Assembly: GCA_039707655.1 (NCBI GenBank)
Contig: CM077674.1
Location: forward strand, 238,801,904-238,865,903
DNA length: 64,000 nt
Source: Elymus sibiricus
Lineage: Eukaryota > Streptophyta > Magnoliopsida > Poales > Poaceae
Direction: 5' to 3'
Shown here one piece after another: positions 45,323-56,635 of the stretch. Numbering within the stretch: position 1 is the first letter of the stretch; every line of letters begins with the position of its first letter. The translations under genes were made by a program, and so were the position numbers. The notes beneath the pieces were generated by a model. It was given only the letters and a program-made list of their open reading frames with translations. It ran no database searches and was not told where the DNA came from.

Positions 45323-46862
45323 TGATACGTCTCCAACGTATCTATAATTTTTGATTGTTCCATGCTGATATATGATCAATCTTGGATGTTTTAGAATGAT
45401 TTCCTATCAACTTTATATCATTTTTTGGTACTAACCAATTGACATAGTGCCAAGTGCCAGTTGTTGTTTTCTGCCCTATTTTTGATTTACAGAAAATCCA
45501 TATCAAACGGAGTCCAAACGCAGCGAAACTTTTTGTGGATTTTTTTTGGGCCAGAAGACAACCGCGGGTCAGAAGAAGTACCAGAGACGGAGACCGAGGT
45601 GGGGAACACCCACCAGGCCATGCCACAGGGGCCAGGCGTGGCCTGGGGGGTGTTGGCCCACTTCTTCCTCCGTTCCACCACCTCTCAGCTCTATAAATTC
45701 CCAAAAATCCAGAAACCCTCGGGAGAGTCGACGAAAAACAATTCCAGCCGCCGCAAGTTCCAGAACAACCAGATCCAATCTTGACACCATCTCGGGGGGT
45801 TTCACCATGTCCATTGGTGCCTCTCCGATGATGCGTGAGTAGTCCATTGTAGACCTTCGGGTCCGTAGGCAGTAGCTAGATGGCTTTCTCTCTCTTTGAT
45901 CTTCAATACAATGGTCTCTTGGAGATCCATATGATGTAATTCTTTTTGGCGGTGTGTTTGTTGGGATCCGATGAACTTTGAGTTTATGATCAGATCTATC
46001 TTTTTATATCCATGAAAGTGATTTGAGTTCTTTGATCTCTTATTTGCATGATTTCTTATAGTCTTGTATTTTTTCTTCGAAACTTTGGTTTAGTTAGGCC
46101 AACTAGATTGATTTTTCTTGCCATGGGAAGAGGTGCTCGATAGTGGGTTCAATCTCGCGGTGTTCTTTCCCAGTGACAGAAGGGGCAGCAAGACACGCGT
46201 AGATCATTGCTACTAAGGAGAAAAAGGTCATGTCTATTCCTACATGAATAGATCTGATCTACATCATGTCATCGTTCTTATTGCATTACTCCATTTTTTC
46301 ATGAACTTAATACACTAGATGCATGCTGGATAGCGGTCGATGTGTGGAGTAATAGTAGTAGATGTAGGCAGGAGTCGGTCTACTAATCTTGGACGTGGTG
46401 CCTATATATAGATTATTGCCTGGATATCGTCATGATTATTTGAAGTTCTATCAATTGCCCAACAGTAAAAGTTTTCCACCGTTTGCTATTTTTCTTGAGA
46501 GAAGCCACTAGTGAATCCTACGGCCCCCGGGGTCTTGTTTCCATCATATTGCTTTTGATCTTGCTTGCTTTTGCTTTTGTTCCAAACGTTTCAGATCTGA
46601 ACTATATTTTACTTTGCATCAAAAACCCATCTATGTTTCATCTTTCATCTCACCGTTAAGGGCTTGACAACCCCTTGATCGCGTTGGGGTGTGGAGATTT
46701 GTTTTCTTGTGTGCAGGTGCTGAACACGTGGTGTTGTGAGAACCTACTTCTTGTTCGATAACCTTGGTCCTTAGCCAAGGGAAATACTTCTCCGCTCGCT
46801 ACATCATCCTCTCCTCTTCGGGGAAAACACCAACGCGAGCAAGGTGCTTCTAGGCGCTATCA
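45323..46862 (+). repeat. LTR of the Athila-like family, plus orientation
   Basis: 1540 bp, start TGATACGTCTCC, end GCGCTATCA, TATA box at 45692-45699. It is followed by the primer site TGGCGCCGTTGCCGGGGA (46874-46891) and about 120 bp of the family's leader, so this is the 5' end of an element whose remainder is missing. Confidence 0.85.
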
Positions 46863-47015
46863 AGGAAGATTTCTGGCGCCGTTGCCGGGGAGGCTTCTTC
46901 AACACTCACCAGGTTCCTAATCACAAATCTCATCTCTCTGCACTTACATTATTTGCCATTTGGCTCTCGTTTTCCTCTCCCCCACTTCACCATTTGCCTC
47001 TCATTTTCATCTCCC
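46863..47015 (+). other. Primer-binding site and leader of the truncated plus-strand element
   Basis: It matches the reverse complement of the leader in copy B (62130-62300), including the CACTTCACCATTTGCC repeats, and stops where the inverted LTR begins. Confidence 0.75.
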
Positions 47016-48234
47016 TGATGGTGGTTGAATCTTCCTCAGCAACGGTGCTCAAAATAGGCAAGGGAAAGCGATCTCGCGTTGTGGTTCCTCGAAGTAGAGA
47101 GGATGATGCAGCAAGCGGTGAAGTATTTCCCTCAGTTAAGAACCAAGGTATCAAACCAGAAGGAGGTCCTTGCACAACCACGTGTTCAGCCCCTACACAC
47201 AAGAAAACAAATCTCCGCACCCAACGCGATCAAGGGGTTGTCAAGCCCTTGCCGATAAGGTGAAAGATGAAACAAAGATGGGTTTTTGATGCAAAGTGAA
47301 TTAAGGTTCAGATCTGAAACGTTTGGAACAAAAGCAAAAGAGAGCAAGATCGAAAGCAATATGATGAAAAAGAGACCCCGAGGGCCATAGGATTCACTAG
47401 TGGCTTCTCTCAAATAAAAATAGCAACGGTGGAAAACTTTTACTGTTGGGCAATTGATAGAACTTCGAATAATCATGATGATATCCAGGCAATGATCTAC
47501 ATATAGGCATCACGTCCAAGATTAGTAGACCGACTCCTGTCTGCATCTACTACTATTACTCCACACATCGACCGCTATCCAGCATGCATCTAGTGTATTA
47601 AGTTCATGGAAAAATGGAGTAATGCAATAAGAACGATGACATGATGTAGATCAGATCTATTCATGTAGGAATAGACACGACCTTTTTCTCCTTAGTAGCA
47701 ACAATCAACGCGTGTCTTGCTGCCCCTTCTGTCACTGGGAAAGATCACCACGAGATTGAACCCACTATCGAGCACCTCTTCCCATGGCAAGAAAAATCAA
47801 TCTAGTTGGCCTAACTAAACCAAAGTTTCGAAGAAGAAATACAAGACTATATGAAATCATGCAAATAAGAGATCAAAGAACTCAAATCACTTTCATGGAT
47901 ATAAAAAGATAGATCTGATCATAAACTCAAAGTTCATCGGATTCCAACAAACACACCGCCAAAAAGAGTTACATCATATGGATCTCCAAGAGACCATTGT
48001 ATTGAAGATCAAAGAGAGAGAAAGCCATCTAGCTACTGCCTACGGACCCGAAGGTCTACAATGGACTACTCACGCATCATCTAAGAGGCACCAATGGACA
48101 TGGTGAAACCCCCCCGAGATGGTGTCTAGATTGGATCTGGTGGTTCTGGAACTTGCGGCGGCTGGAATTGTGTTTCTGCGGCTCTCCCGAGGGTTTCTAG
48201 AAATATGAGGATTTATAGAGCTGAAAGGCAGTGG
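47016..48234 (-). repeat. Truncated LTR of the Athila-like family, minus orientation
   Basis: It starts TGATGGTGG and follows the LTR to about 1.2 kb, then stops at GGCAGTGG (48234), where mitochondrial DNA begins. The last ~330 bp of the LTR are missing. With 45323-46862 it forms an inverted LTR pair about 150 bp apart. Confidence 0.85.
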
Positions 48235-48590
48235 AAAAGCCATTACTTTACGTTCAGCTAGCACTAAAAAGGCTACTCCTAGTAGAAGTGGTAGAATTAA
48301 ACAAAGTATTTCCGCTGGAACAGCTATGCACGTTTTCGATTTTCTATTCACTCATGATCGGGCCTGACCAGGTCGACCCGATCAAACTATTTCACTTCGA
48401 TTCCTTTCACACCGCTGGCAAATTCCACCATTTCTCCTGCTTGAATCTCGTTCAATCCATAAACACGTGCAATCCCATCTCCAACTGAGACAACTCGACC
48501 GATCTCATCCACTTGAAAATTCGTGTAAAAGTTGGTCATTCTACTTTCTAATAGAGTCGTGAGTTCCGCAACTCTGGGTGAGAATTCCAT
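48235..48590 (-). other. Mitochondrial DNA insert (NUMT) with atp1 and nad1 pieces
   Basis: On the minus strand 48590-48400 encodes the first 64 residues of mitochondrial ATP synthase alpha (MEFSPRVAELTTLLESRMTN, RVVSVGDGIARVYGLNEIQ, AGEMVEFASGVKG). After 66 bp, 48333-48235 encodes the start of NADH dehydrogenase subunit 1 ([28 protein letters not shown]). The nad1 piece begins with ACG, the codon that grass mitochondria edit to AUG, so the insert is DNA-derived and unedited. Both reading frames are open but truncated; neither is a functional nuclear gene. The right edge is at or a little beyond 48590. Confidence 0.88.
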
Positions 48591-48599
48591 ACTTTAACA

Positions 48600-49067
48600 A
48601 ACGTAGTCTTCAATGATGCTATTTTTGGTGACATGCATTAATATGTTGTTAGTTCAATCCAAGGTTAAAATTTGGCACCGTTTGTGAGATTGGCAATGAA
48701 AATTGGTATGCAACCAATCAACCCAATTTACACGTCGAAAAGTAGGATTAGGAATTGATGACAATTTTTTTAGATAGATCCACATATTTTGGTTCGATCT
48801 TTCTAACACAATCATATATGTTCATACCAATCTAGAAAACAAAAATTGGCACAACCATATATGTAGGACATTCAAAATCAATTCTCAAGATCTGGATACA
48901 AACTATTAGCACAAACACTAACCCTAGTCGGATTATAGTTTGTACCTATCAAAAAATCAGTACACTACGGGGATCTAATGAATCTTGCTCTGATTTCATG
49001 GATTGAGAGGACATGGCCATATGATTTTTGTTCTAGATAGAAGGAGGCATGACTAATCAGAGAAACC
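48600..49067. other. Unassigned DNA right of the mitochondrial insert
   Basis: AT-rich, with no gene or repeat recognised. Confidence 0.4.
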
Positions 49068-49108
49068 CTAGGATATATTTGCCACAAAAAATGGGTATAC
49101 AAGACTAA

Positions 49109-49367
49109 CCGGGCTGGAGTCGTCATCGTGGTCATCGCGGGAGTCATCGCCGGAGTCGCTGTGGACCTGATCCGTCTCCATCTGAGGAAGCAGGACGGCG
49201 GCGACGATGTCAAGGTCGCGCTTCTGCCCGCGCGAGACCTCGTCGGCAGCGACGACAACGTCTGGGCGAAGCTTCGCCAGGTGCTCCAGTGCTTCGGCCG
49301 TGGCTACGACTCCAGCGTCACCACTCACTACCATGGTGCGCTTCGGCTGCATCATGCTACACTTCAT
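49109..49367 (-). CDS. Possible first exon of an unrecognised gene
   Basis: From the ATG at 49367 the frame encodes about 86 residues (MKCSMMQPKRTMVVSGDAGV, then AEALEHLAKLRPDVVVAADE) with an acidic DDSRDDHDDDSS end. A plausible GTTAGT donor follows at about 49108. A GA microsatellite sits just upstream, as in many cereal 5' UTRs. I do not recognise the protein and see no second exon. Confidence 0.3.
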
Positions 49368-49403
49368 GGCAGTGATGACTGAGAATTGCGTGGAGGATGC
49401 AGG

Positions 49404-49407
<4 letters not shown>

Positions 49408-49438
<31 letters not shown>
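49408..49438 (+). repeat. (GA)n microsatellite
   Basis: About 15 GA units. Confidence 0.85.
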
Positions 49439-49439
<1 letters not shown>

Positions 49440-49443
<4 letters not shown>

Positions 49444-50279
49444 TGTGTGTGGCGAGAATGGGGGTGCTGCCTCCTATTAAAACCAGTGGCTCGGGCACCA
49501 TTAATATGGAGTAGTGGGAGCGAGGAGGGCGGCGGTCAAAGGGTTGGCTCGCCTCCCGGTGAGCCTGCGCAGCGGACTACTCGCATGCCCACCGTCATTT
49601 CACACAGCTACTTGCATGTCTCCCCGTGACACTGCGTAGGCTACACGCCTCCCGTCAATTCACACACCTGCTCGCACGCCTCCCGGTCAGCCTGCGCGGT
49701 GGACTGATCACGTGCATTCCGTCAACTCACGCGCCTGCTCGCACGACACGTACTATATTGTTTTCTTTTTTGAGTATTAATTCCTCCGCTTTATTAATAC
49801 TTAAACAAAGCACGAAACGTACATTGTTGGTATAATGCACACGGTTTGAATAAATAAACTGTTTGCAATGTTAACGTGACAGCTCTGTGTTCCAACTATT
49901 AACAAGCTCCCGTTTGTAAGAAGCTTATATCAAAACTTGTCTTGAATTTCACACACAAAAAACAATATCACAGTCTATTGGTGTCATATCATGACACCAT
50001 GAATTTCATCTAGGTTTGGGATTTACTGAAAATATAAAATCAAGATTCTCAATATTGGCCGCCGAGCCACGGTGCTGAGATGTTTGAATTTTCTTGCCAT
50101 TTCTTGCATGGGGTAGTAAACATGCAGCCAAGGACACACATATGCTTTCCATGTGGTTCAATTTTGATTTTTACACATTACTTCCCTAGGAAATCATTCA
50201 ATGTGGTATAGACATTCGAAGGATCTCTGATTATTGTTTCAAATTTTAACACGACACTCCTATGGTCACATGTTCACTT
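49440..50279. other. Unassigned DNA before the tandem array
   Basis: A short CGCCTCCCGGT-type motif recurs three times (49550-49700); otherwise nothing recognised. Confidence 0.4.
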
Positions 50280-53060
50280 CAGAAAAAGTTTGACATGCCT
50301 CGAAGTGGCGGTGGTGGTGGGGTGGGTGGGGAGGGGTCCGGCACACTACGCATCGCGAGACTCCGTCTGGGATTATTGCCCGGTTTGTGAGGCATGCACC
50401 ACATCACATTCATGAAATGGGTATTTAAAGCATCACACAACCCTTTCATACATATGGTGGGGCCACATATGCATGCAGTAGTGGTCGTGGGGCACTACCT
50501 CGTGCGGTTATCATGGACGCACCCATTCATTTGCCCACGCATGATATCACCTTAATTAACCTACCACGAGAGGCCTTTGACCAAGGTGGATTCATCTTGG
50601 CATGTGTTGTGGTGTAGATGATGGTGAGATTCCAACCCAAAGTTTGAGTGCGTACATATGAATCCCTCCCACCAGCTCGAAGTGAGGGGACCACGCATCA
50701 TGAACCTCCGAGTGGGGAGTTTCCAGTTTTGCGAAGGAGGTGCCCCATCAAAGTTGTGCATATTGGGTATCCAACCAATCACACAACACCCCCGTACATA
50801 TGGTTGGGCCACATGCAGGTGGTGGTTGTCCTAGGAGACTCACTCGCGTGGTTATCGGCAATGCTTCCATATGTGGGCCCCGTGGTCCATCACTTTGACT
50901 TACAGCGGGAGAGGTTAATTTGACCAAGGAGGATTCTTTTCTAGTTTGTGTCATGGTAGGTCATGCGTGGTGAGATTAGTATATAGTTTGAGCGTATGTG
51001 CACGCATGAATCCGTCTCGCCGGATCGAAGTGGGGTATAAGGGGACCAACATGTATATACATATGTATCTGTCGTGAATCTCGCTCCGTGTGGGGACTTT
51101 ATGGTTTTCGAGGCAGGTGCCACATCAAAGTTGTGCATTTTGGGTATTTAAGCATCGCACAACTACACATATGTGTTTGAGGCACATGCAGACACTCTCA
51201 CACGATTATTAGTGACACTTCCATCCCTTGGCCCGCGTGGTCCATCACTTTGATTGACAGCGAGGGAGGTTAATTTGACCAATGAGGATTCTTTCCGGTT
51301 TGTGTTATGTATAGTATGTCGTGTCAAAGTTTGTGCAAACATCACACAACACCTCCATGCATATGTTTGTCCCACATGCAGGTGGTGGTTGTCCTTTGAA
51401 ACTAACTAACGCAGTTATTGGCGATGCTTTCCATCTGCGTGCACGTGTGGTCCGTCACTTTGAGCGACAGCAAGATAAGTAGTTGACCAAGGAGGATTCT
51501 TTTTGGTTTAATTTTGTGTTATACATGGTAGGCCATGATGAGATTACATAGTATATAGTTCGAGCGCATGTAGTGTACGCATGAATCCATCCCACCAGAT
51601 CGCATTAGGGAGGGGGAATGGGTACAAGCACACTACGTACACGATGTGAACCTCTCTCTGTGTGGGGTCGTTATGGTTTCCAAGTCAGGTGACACATAAA
51701 AGTTTGTAGTGCATGCATGTATTCAAACATCACAACACCTCCGTACATACGATGTGGTTGTCGTTTGACACCCACTCACATGGTTATCAATGACACTTTC
51801 TACACGTGGGCCCGTGTGGTCCATCACTTTGATCGACAATGACGTAGGTTAAGTTGACCAAGAGGGATTCTTTTGTATCCGTGTTATAAATGGTAGGTTG
51901 GTGAGATTACATAGTATATAGTTCACATGAACCCCTCCCATCGGGCCGAATTGGGCATGGGGACGAGGGAGACAAGCACACTACGCGTCATGAACCTCGC
52001 TCCGTTTGGGGACTTTACGGTTTCCAGGGCAGGTGCCACATCAAAGTTGTGCATTGGGTACTCAAACATCACACTTACATATGTTCGGGACACATGCATG
52101 CAGGCGGTGGTTGCATTCGGACCCCCTCACGTTGTTATCGGTGGCAAGCCCATTCATGGGCCCACGTGGACGTCCATTACTTTGACCGACAACGAGAGAG
52201 GGTACTAAGGTGGATTCATCCTGGTTCATTTTACGGTAGGTTGTCATGGTAATATTACCGAATAAAGTTTCAGCACACGCGTACACATACATGAATTCCT
52301 CTCGCCAGCTCGAAGTCAGGCAGAGGACAGCCGGCTACACGCAGTGAACCCTCGATCTGTGTGGGGATGACTTTCCAAATCCAAAGCAGTGACACACGTC
52401 AAAGTTTTGCATCGGGTATTATTCAAACACCATGCAACACTACCATACATTTGTTCGGGCCACACGCAGGTCTTCAAACACTCATTCGCGTGGATCATCG
52501 ACGTCTCATGCCCATATATGGGACATCACTTTGACGGACGGTGAGAGAGGTTTGACCAAGGTTGATTCTTCTTCATACGTGTTACATTAGGTCTTCGTGA
52601 GATGCCCTCCGAACGACTCAAAGTGTGTGTGGGATGAGCGGTGGGAGGCACATATACTTCATGTGGGGTCAGGGATGTCTTGGTTGGGAGGCGCGCATGT
52701 GCCACACCAAAGTCGTGAATTGGTTTAAATATCACACCACCATGTTCATACCTATATAGTTGGGCCATCGACAGTTGGTTCGTGGTCGGACCCATCTCCC
52801 GCCACACGCACGAGTGTGGGCCTGCATAGTCCACCTTTCACCGGGAGCGAGAGGTGGTTTCACGATGATGCATTTTTCCATAGTTTTTGTGTTACAATAG
52901 GGAAGAGTGCAGAACCTATTTGGGGGCATGCTTCCATACCTAGGATTCTCTCCCGTCGACACGAAGAGGGGGGCAGCCGAGCAATGTGTGCTTTGTGAAA
53001 TAGGTGCCACATCAACTTGTGCAATGGGTAATTTTGACATCAAACCATCCTTTTCAAGCA
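50280..53060 (+). repeat. Tandem array of about eight diverged ~350-bp units
   Basis: The landmark TTGACCAAGG followed by GGATTC recurs at 50577, 50920, 51275, 51483, 51854, ~52202 (degenerate) and 52552, with a weak copy near 52850. Spacing is about 343, 355, 208, 371, 350, 350 and 300. Each unit also has CACATCAAAGTTGTGCAT, CACACAACACC, CCACATGCAGG, a TGGGCCC-CGTGGTCC box followed by ATCACTTTGA, ATAGTATATAG, and a GAACCTCGCTCCGTGTGGGG block. No coding frame is shared. The repeat does not match any Triticeae satellite I know. It ends about 600 bp upstream of the gene at 53674. Confidence 0.85.
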
Positions 53061-53673
53061 TATATTTGTTCCACATTCATGTGTGTTTATGTTCTAACCG
53101 TTTCCCGCATTTTTTTGCCAAATATATAAATAGCAGACAAGTCGGATGAAACAACTGTGTGCGATGTTATACGCAACAGACACGGTTCCCACAGACTACC
53201 CGTGTGCCACGCCCGTGCCCTTTCACATCACCACAGTCCACCGGTGGCCGCTGGCCACGATTGGTGTCCACGTGGCTTCCCTCGCAATCTAAAAAAATCT
53301 ACCCGCCTTGAGCGATTTCAGAAATAGGGGTTCCGCGGGTTTTTCTATTTGATGGCACACATTTATTATATTTGGGCCGTGTTCGATGTTTGTTGATTCC
53401 GCGCCGCTGCAATCCATTCACCCAAATTTTCAGTACGTAGCCCCCGGCATTTTACTCCCGCCTAGTAAAATTTTCAGTAGCCGCGGCATTTCCTCAAACG
53501 CCACCTTGCCCCCCTTCATAGATACACCCCAAAGTCTCCGCTCACATACACGTCACGCCTCTCTCTCGCTTGAAACCCTACCAAGCCCCCCGCCGCCACC
53601 GCCACCAACCTCTGCCGGTCTGCCCGTGCAGGTTACCCACCGATCTCCATACCCTCATGGCCCTGAGTTTCAG
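53061..53673 (+). other. Putative promoter and 5' region of the gene at 53674
   Basis: It contains AATATATAAATAGC (53121-53134), a TATA-like box, and a GCC-rich, stop-free leader. The open frame extends back to 53386, so an earlier start is possible. Confidence 0.35.
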
Positions 53674-54363
53674 ATGAAGCCTGTGAAACACCCCCTTTCC
53701 CACAGATCCCCATCCCCATCCCCCACTCCAGAGCGTCGCAGGCTAAGCCCGGCTCCGCTTCCCGGTGAGCTCGAGGAGTGTTTGGCCAAAAAGAGGTACA
53801 CTGCTGCCGCCTCTCCGATGGACGATGGAGAGGTGGCCACCGAGGCTGCCGAGGAATCTAACAATGATCACTATTCGGAGTCTAATAATAGGCGGTCTCG
53901 CGTATTTCTTCATGTCGCGTGGGCCGATTATGACATCGACCTCATCGACAGGGACGGCTTGACGTGGGCCATGTCACAGGTTAAGTGGCCCACCCCCAAC
54001 CCCTCGGGCTCAGCCGCCGTCGATCTCCGCAATGGCCCCGCCGCTGAACTCCTCCAGGCCATGGTCCACAATTTGCCAACCTTCATCGCCATCGAGCCCC
54101 TTTTGTTATTTCTGAAGGATACATACCACGACGGTGGCTTGGGATCCTCAGCTGCCATGTCAGACATCATCGATGATGTCCACGAGAAGGGCAGCCTCCC
54201 CGGCTCTCCCAAGGGGAAAGAGACCATCTCCGACAACAGGGAGTGCACCCTGCAGCTGTGCTCTTTAAAGGGGAAGGAGCCCATTTGCGACAACCCGGAG
54301 CGCACCCAGAGTCCGTCCTCTTCTAATGGGAAGGAGGCGAAGGAGGCCATCCATGACAAGTGA
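53674..54363 (+). CDS. Unrecognised protein, ~229 residues, Pro/Ser-rich start and repeated Lys-Gly-Lys tail
   Basis: From the ATG at 53674 (MKPVKHPLSHRSPSPSPTPE) the frame runs to a stop at 54361. A Pro/Ser-rich N-terminus is followed by a globular stretch (RRSRVFLHVAWADYDIDLID, then LTWAMSQVKWPTPN and ELLQAMVHNLPTFIAIEPLL). The tail contains three similar repeats, each with GKE followed by DN or DK. I know no domain for it. The frame is open from 53386 and has GC-rich codon usage unlike its surroundings, which supports a real or recently real exon. Exons with B3-like coding potential lie 2 kb downstream on the same strand, so this may be the first exon of one gene, with the stop being the end of an alternative form. 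Confidence 0.5.
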   Translation: MKPVKHPLSHRSPSPSPTPERRRLSPAPLPGELEECLAKKRYTAAASPMDDGEVATEAAEESNNDHYSESNNRRSRVFLHVAWADYDIDLIDRDGLTWAMSQVKWPTPNPSGSAAVDLRNGPAAELLQAMVHNLPTFIAIEPLLLFLKDTYHDGGLGSSAAMSDIIDDVHEKGSLPGSPKGKETISDNRECTLQLCSLKGKEPICDNPERTQSPSSSNGKEAKEAIHDK

Positions 54364-54399
54364 GGGAACCCATTATTTTGTTTTGCTGCGCATCTTCAA

Positions 54400-56150
54400 A
54401 GGGGGATACATCATGTGATCGTGCTAGCAACTTTTGCCATGCTATGTTTTAACCTTGTCGTGTTTAATTATTTCAGTCATGCAAAATGTAATGTTCAAAA
54501 GTGCAATGTTAGATGTTGGAGTATGAATTGTCAAGTTCAATTTCACGAATGCCTATGTTTGGTTGTATGCAGTGAGCATATGCCTTGTTTAATGCTTTTT
54601 GGTTGTTTGTAGTGACCATATGTCAAGTTTCGATTGCTATGTTTGGTTGTTTGTAGTATGCCTTGTTTATTTCAGTTATCCACAATGTGATGCGCTACAT
54701 GTGCGCTACATTGTTTATGTAATTTCAACAATACCACTATGAATGACTATATTTGGTTGCTGTCAAGCCTATTGTAGCAACATATGCCTCTTTTAACGGT
54801 TTTTGGTTGCTCGGTTTGTAGTTAGCATATGTCCAGTTTCAATATATTTGGTTGTTCGTAGTATGCCTTGTTTATTTCAGTTATTCACAATGTGATGTTC
54901 TATATGTGCAAGTATGGACTGTGCACTTCAATTTCAAGAATAATAGTTTCAACTGCCAAAATTGATTCCTGTTAGAGCTATTGTAGTTAACACCCCCTGT
55001 CTATTTTAGTTTTCAATCAATGTGACGTGCAATCATAAAATTGATGTTTAAGCACAAGCTTAGTTCTATGCATTTCAACAATAGCGCTATGATTGACTAT
55101 ATTTTGCTGCTGTTAAGCCTGTTGTAGCTAGCATATGCCTTGTTTAACTATTTTTGGTTGTTCAGTTGTTTGTAGTGAGCACATGCCCCGTTTCAATTAC
55201 TATATCTGGTTGTTTGTAGTATGCCTTGTTTATTTCAGTTATCCACAATGTGGTGCTCTATATGTGCAAGTATGGACTGTGCAGTACAATTTCATCAATA
55301 CCAGTTCAACGACCATGTTTTTTCCTGTTAAGCATGGAGTAGGTAATACCCCCCCTGTTTTTCACATTGTGATGTTCAATTATTCAATTTGATGTTTAGG
55401 CAGAAGCTACGGTCTATGTAATTTCAGCAATACCACTATGAATGACTATTTGGTTGCTGTCAAGTCTGTTGTAGTGAGTATATGCCTCTTTTAACAGATT
55501 TTGGTTGCTCGGTTTGTAGTTACCATATGTCCAGTTTCAATTGCTATATTTGGTTGTTCATAGTATGCCTTGTTTATTTCAGTTATTCACAATGTGATGC
55601 TCTATATGTGCAAGTATGAACTGTGTAGTTCAATTTCATCAATACCAGTTTCAACGGCCATATTTGGTTCCTGTGAAGCCTGCTGTACTTAACACGCCCA
55701 CTATTTATTTATTTATTTCTTTTTGCAAAGTGGTGTTCAATTATAGAATTTGATGCTTAGGCACAAGCTACGATCTAGCATGCAATTTGAACAATACCAA
55801 TATGAATTACTATATTTGGTTGCTGTTAAGCCTGTTGTAGTTAACACGACTTTCCATTTTTATTGAAGAATAACTAGTGTACTTAAACCTGCACAATACC
55901 TGTTTAAATGACTATATTTGGTTTATGTTAAATGTTAGGCCTGTTGCAGTTAACACACATTTCCACTTCTTGTTTGCTAAACTAGCGTCCTTAAACCTGT
56001 ACACTGAAGCTATCATTTGGAGAGTATGTTGTCTACCATGGATATATTTGGTTGATGTTTGGCCTGTTGTGCTTAACATGCCTTTCGATCTACTTACACA
56101 GGACAATATTGGGAATGACTGTTGTTTTCCATCGAGGTTAGTTTCATCCC
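54400..56150 (+). repeat. Degenerate ~350-bp tandem repeats, probably intronic
   Basis: GTATGCCTTGTTTATTTCAG recurs at about 54655, 54861, 55219 and 55563 within a longer unit. The unit also contains TTTGGTTG, CACAATGTGATG and TGCAAGTATG, and phrases such as AAGCCTGTTGTAG. The repeats are T-rich on the plus strand and differ from the 50280 array. Confidence 0.75.
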
Positions 56151-56164
56151 ATGGCTTTTAAATA

Positions 56165-56254
56165 CTCCCTCTCCCCCAGAATATAAGATGTTATTTCATC
56201 CAATATGTGAGTATATTGGATGTAATAAGATCTTATGTAATTGGACGGAGGGAG
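56165..56254. mobile_element. Stowaway-type MITE, 90 bp
   Basis: CTCCCTC-type inverted ends (left CTCCCTCTCCC, right GGACGGAGGGAG), a palindromic AT-rich middle and the TA duplication (56163-56164 and 56255-56256) are typical of Triticeae Stowaway elements. Confidence 0.88.
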
Positions 56255-56315
56255 TATTGTACTACATCATTGCTCAATTGCAGTTTAGTTTCTAATATTA
56301 ACTTGGTGCTTGTAG

Positions 56316-56635
56316 GTACATATGTCATCGGTAAAGATCCGCGCTTTGACCCTTTTTGGGTATGGGGCAATGATATATTCATGAACCAGCATCAAGTGAG
56401 GAAACTGATAAAGATTGTTAGTAAAATGGGTCAAAAGATGGCAATTAAACTATTTGTTTACACTATATCCATGACAACAGTGAACTGCAGGATGGTAACT
56501 AAGAACTCTCTAGCCTTTTTTTTACTGCCCATAATGAGTTGTTACATGACAATATCTGAATATTTTTTCCTTTGCAGTGGTTCCCAAAGTAGTTTACTCA
56601 AGATTACCTCTCAAGCTACATGATAGATGGACATG
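56316..56635 (+). pseudogene. B3-like gene remnant, exons before the Athila-like insertion
   Basis: Exon 56316-56494 encodes GKDPRFDPFWVWGNDIFMNQ, HQVRKLIKIVSKMGQKMAIK and KLFVYTISMTTVNCRM and ends at a GTAACT donor. After an intron, exon 56578-56635 encodes WFPK, a TAG stop (56590-56592) and FTQDYLSSYMIDGH. It is then cut by the element at 56636. The pattern resembles cereal B3-type DNA-binding proteins. The TAG reads as a changed CAG. Continuation: 63834-64000. Confidence 0.6.

Noticed and set aside
45454..45847. Frames of about 100 codons in each Athila-like LTR
   Set aside because: The same frames appear in every LTR copy on both strands around the TATA box and palindrome; no protein family or codon bias supports them.
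48070..48590. Functional nuclear atp1 or nad1 transfer
   Set aside because: Both are truncated, the nad1 start is the unedited ACG, and no presequence is present.
50561..53076. Short frames in the ~350-bp tandem array
   Set aside because: Frames differ between units although the DNA is homologous, so they are not coding.
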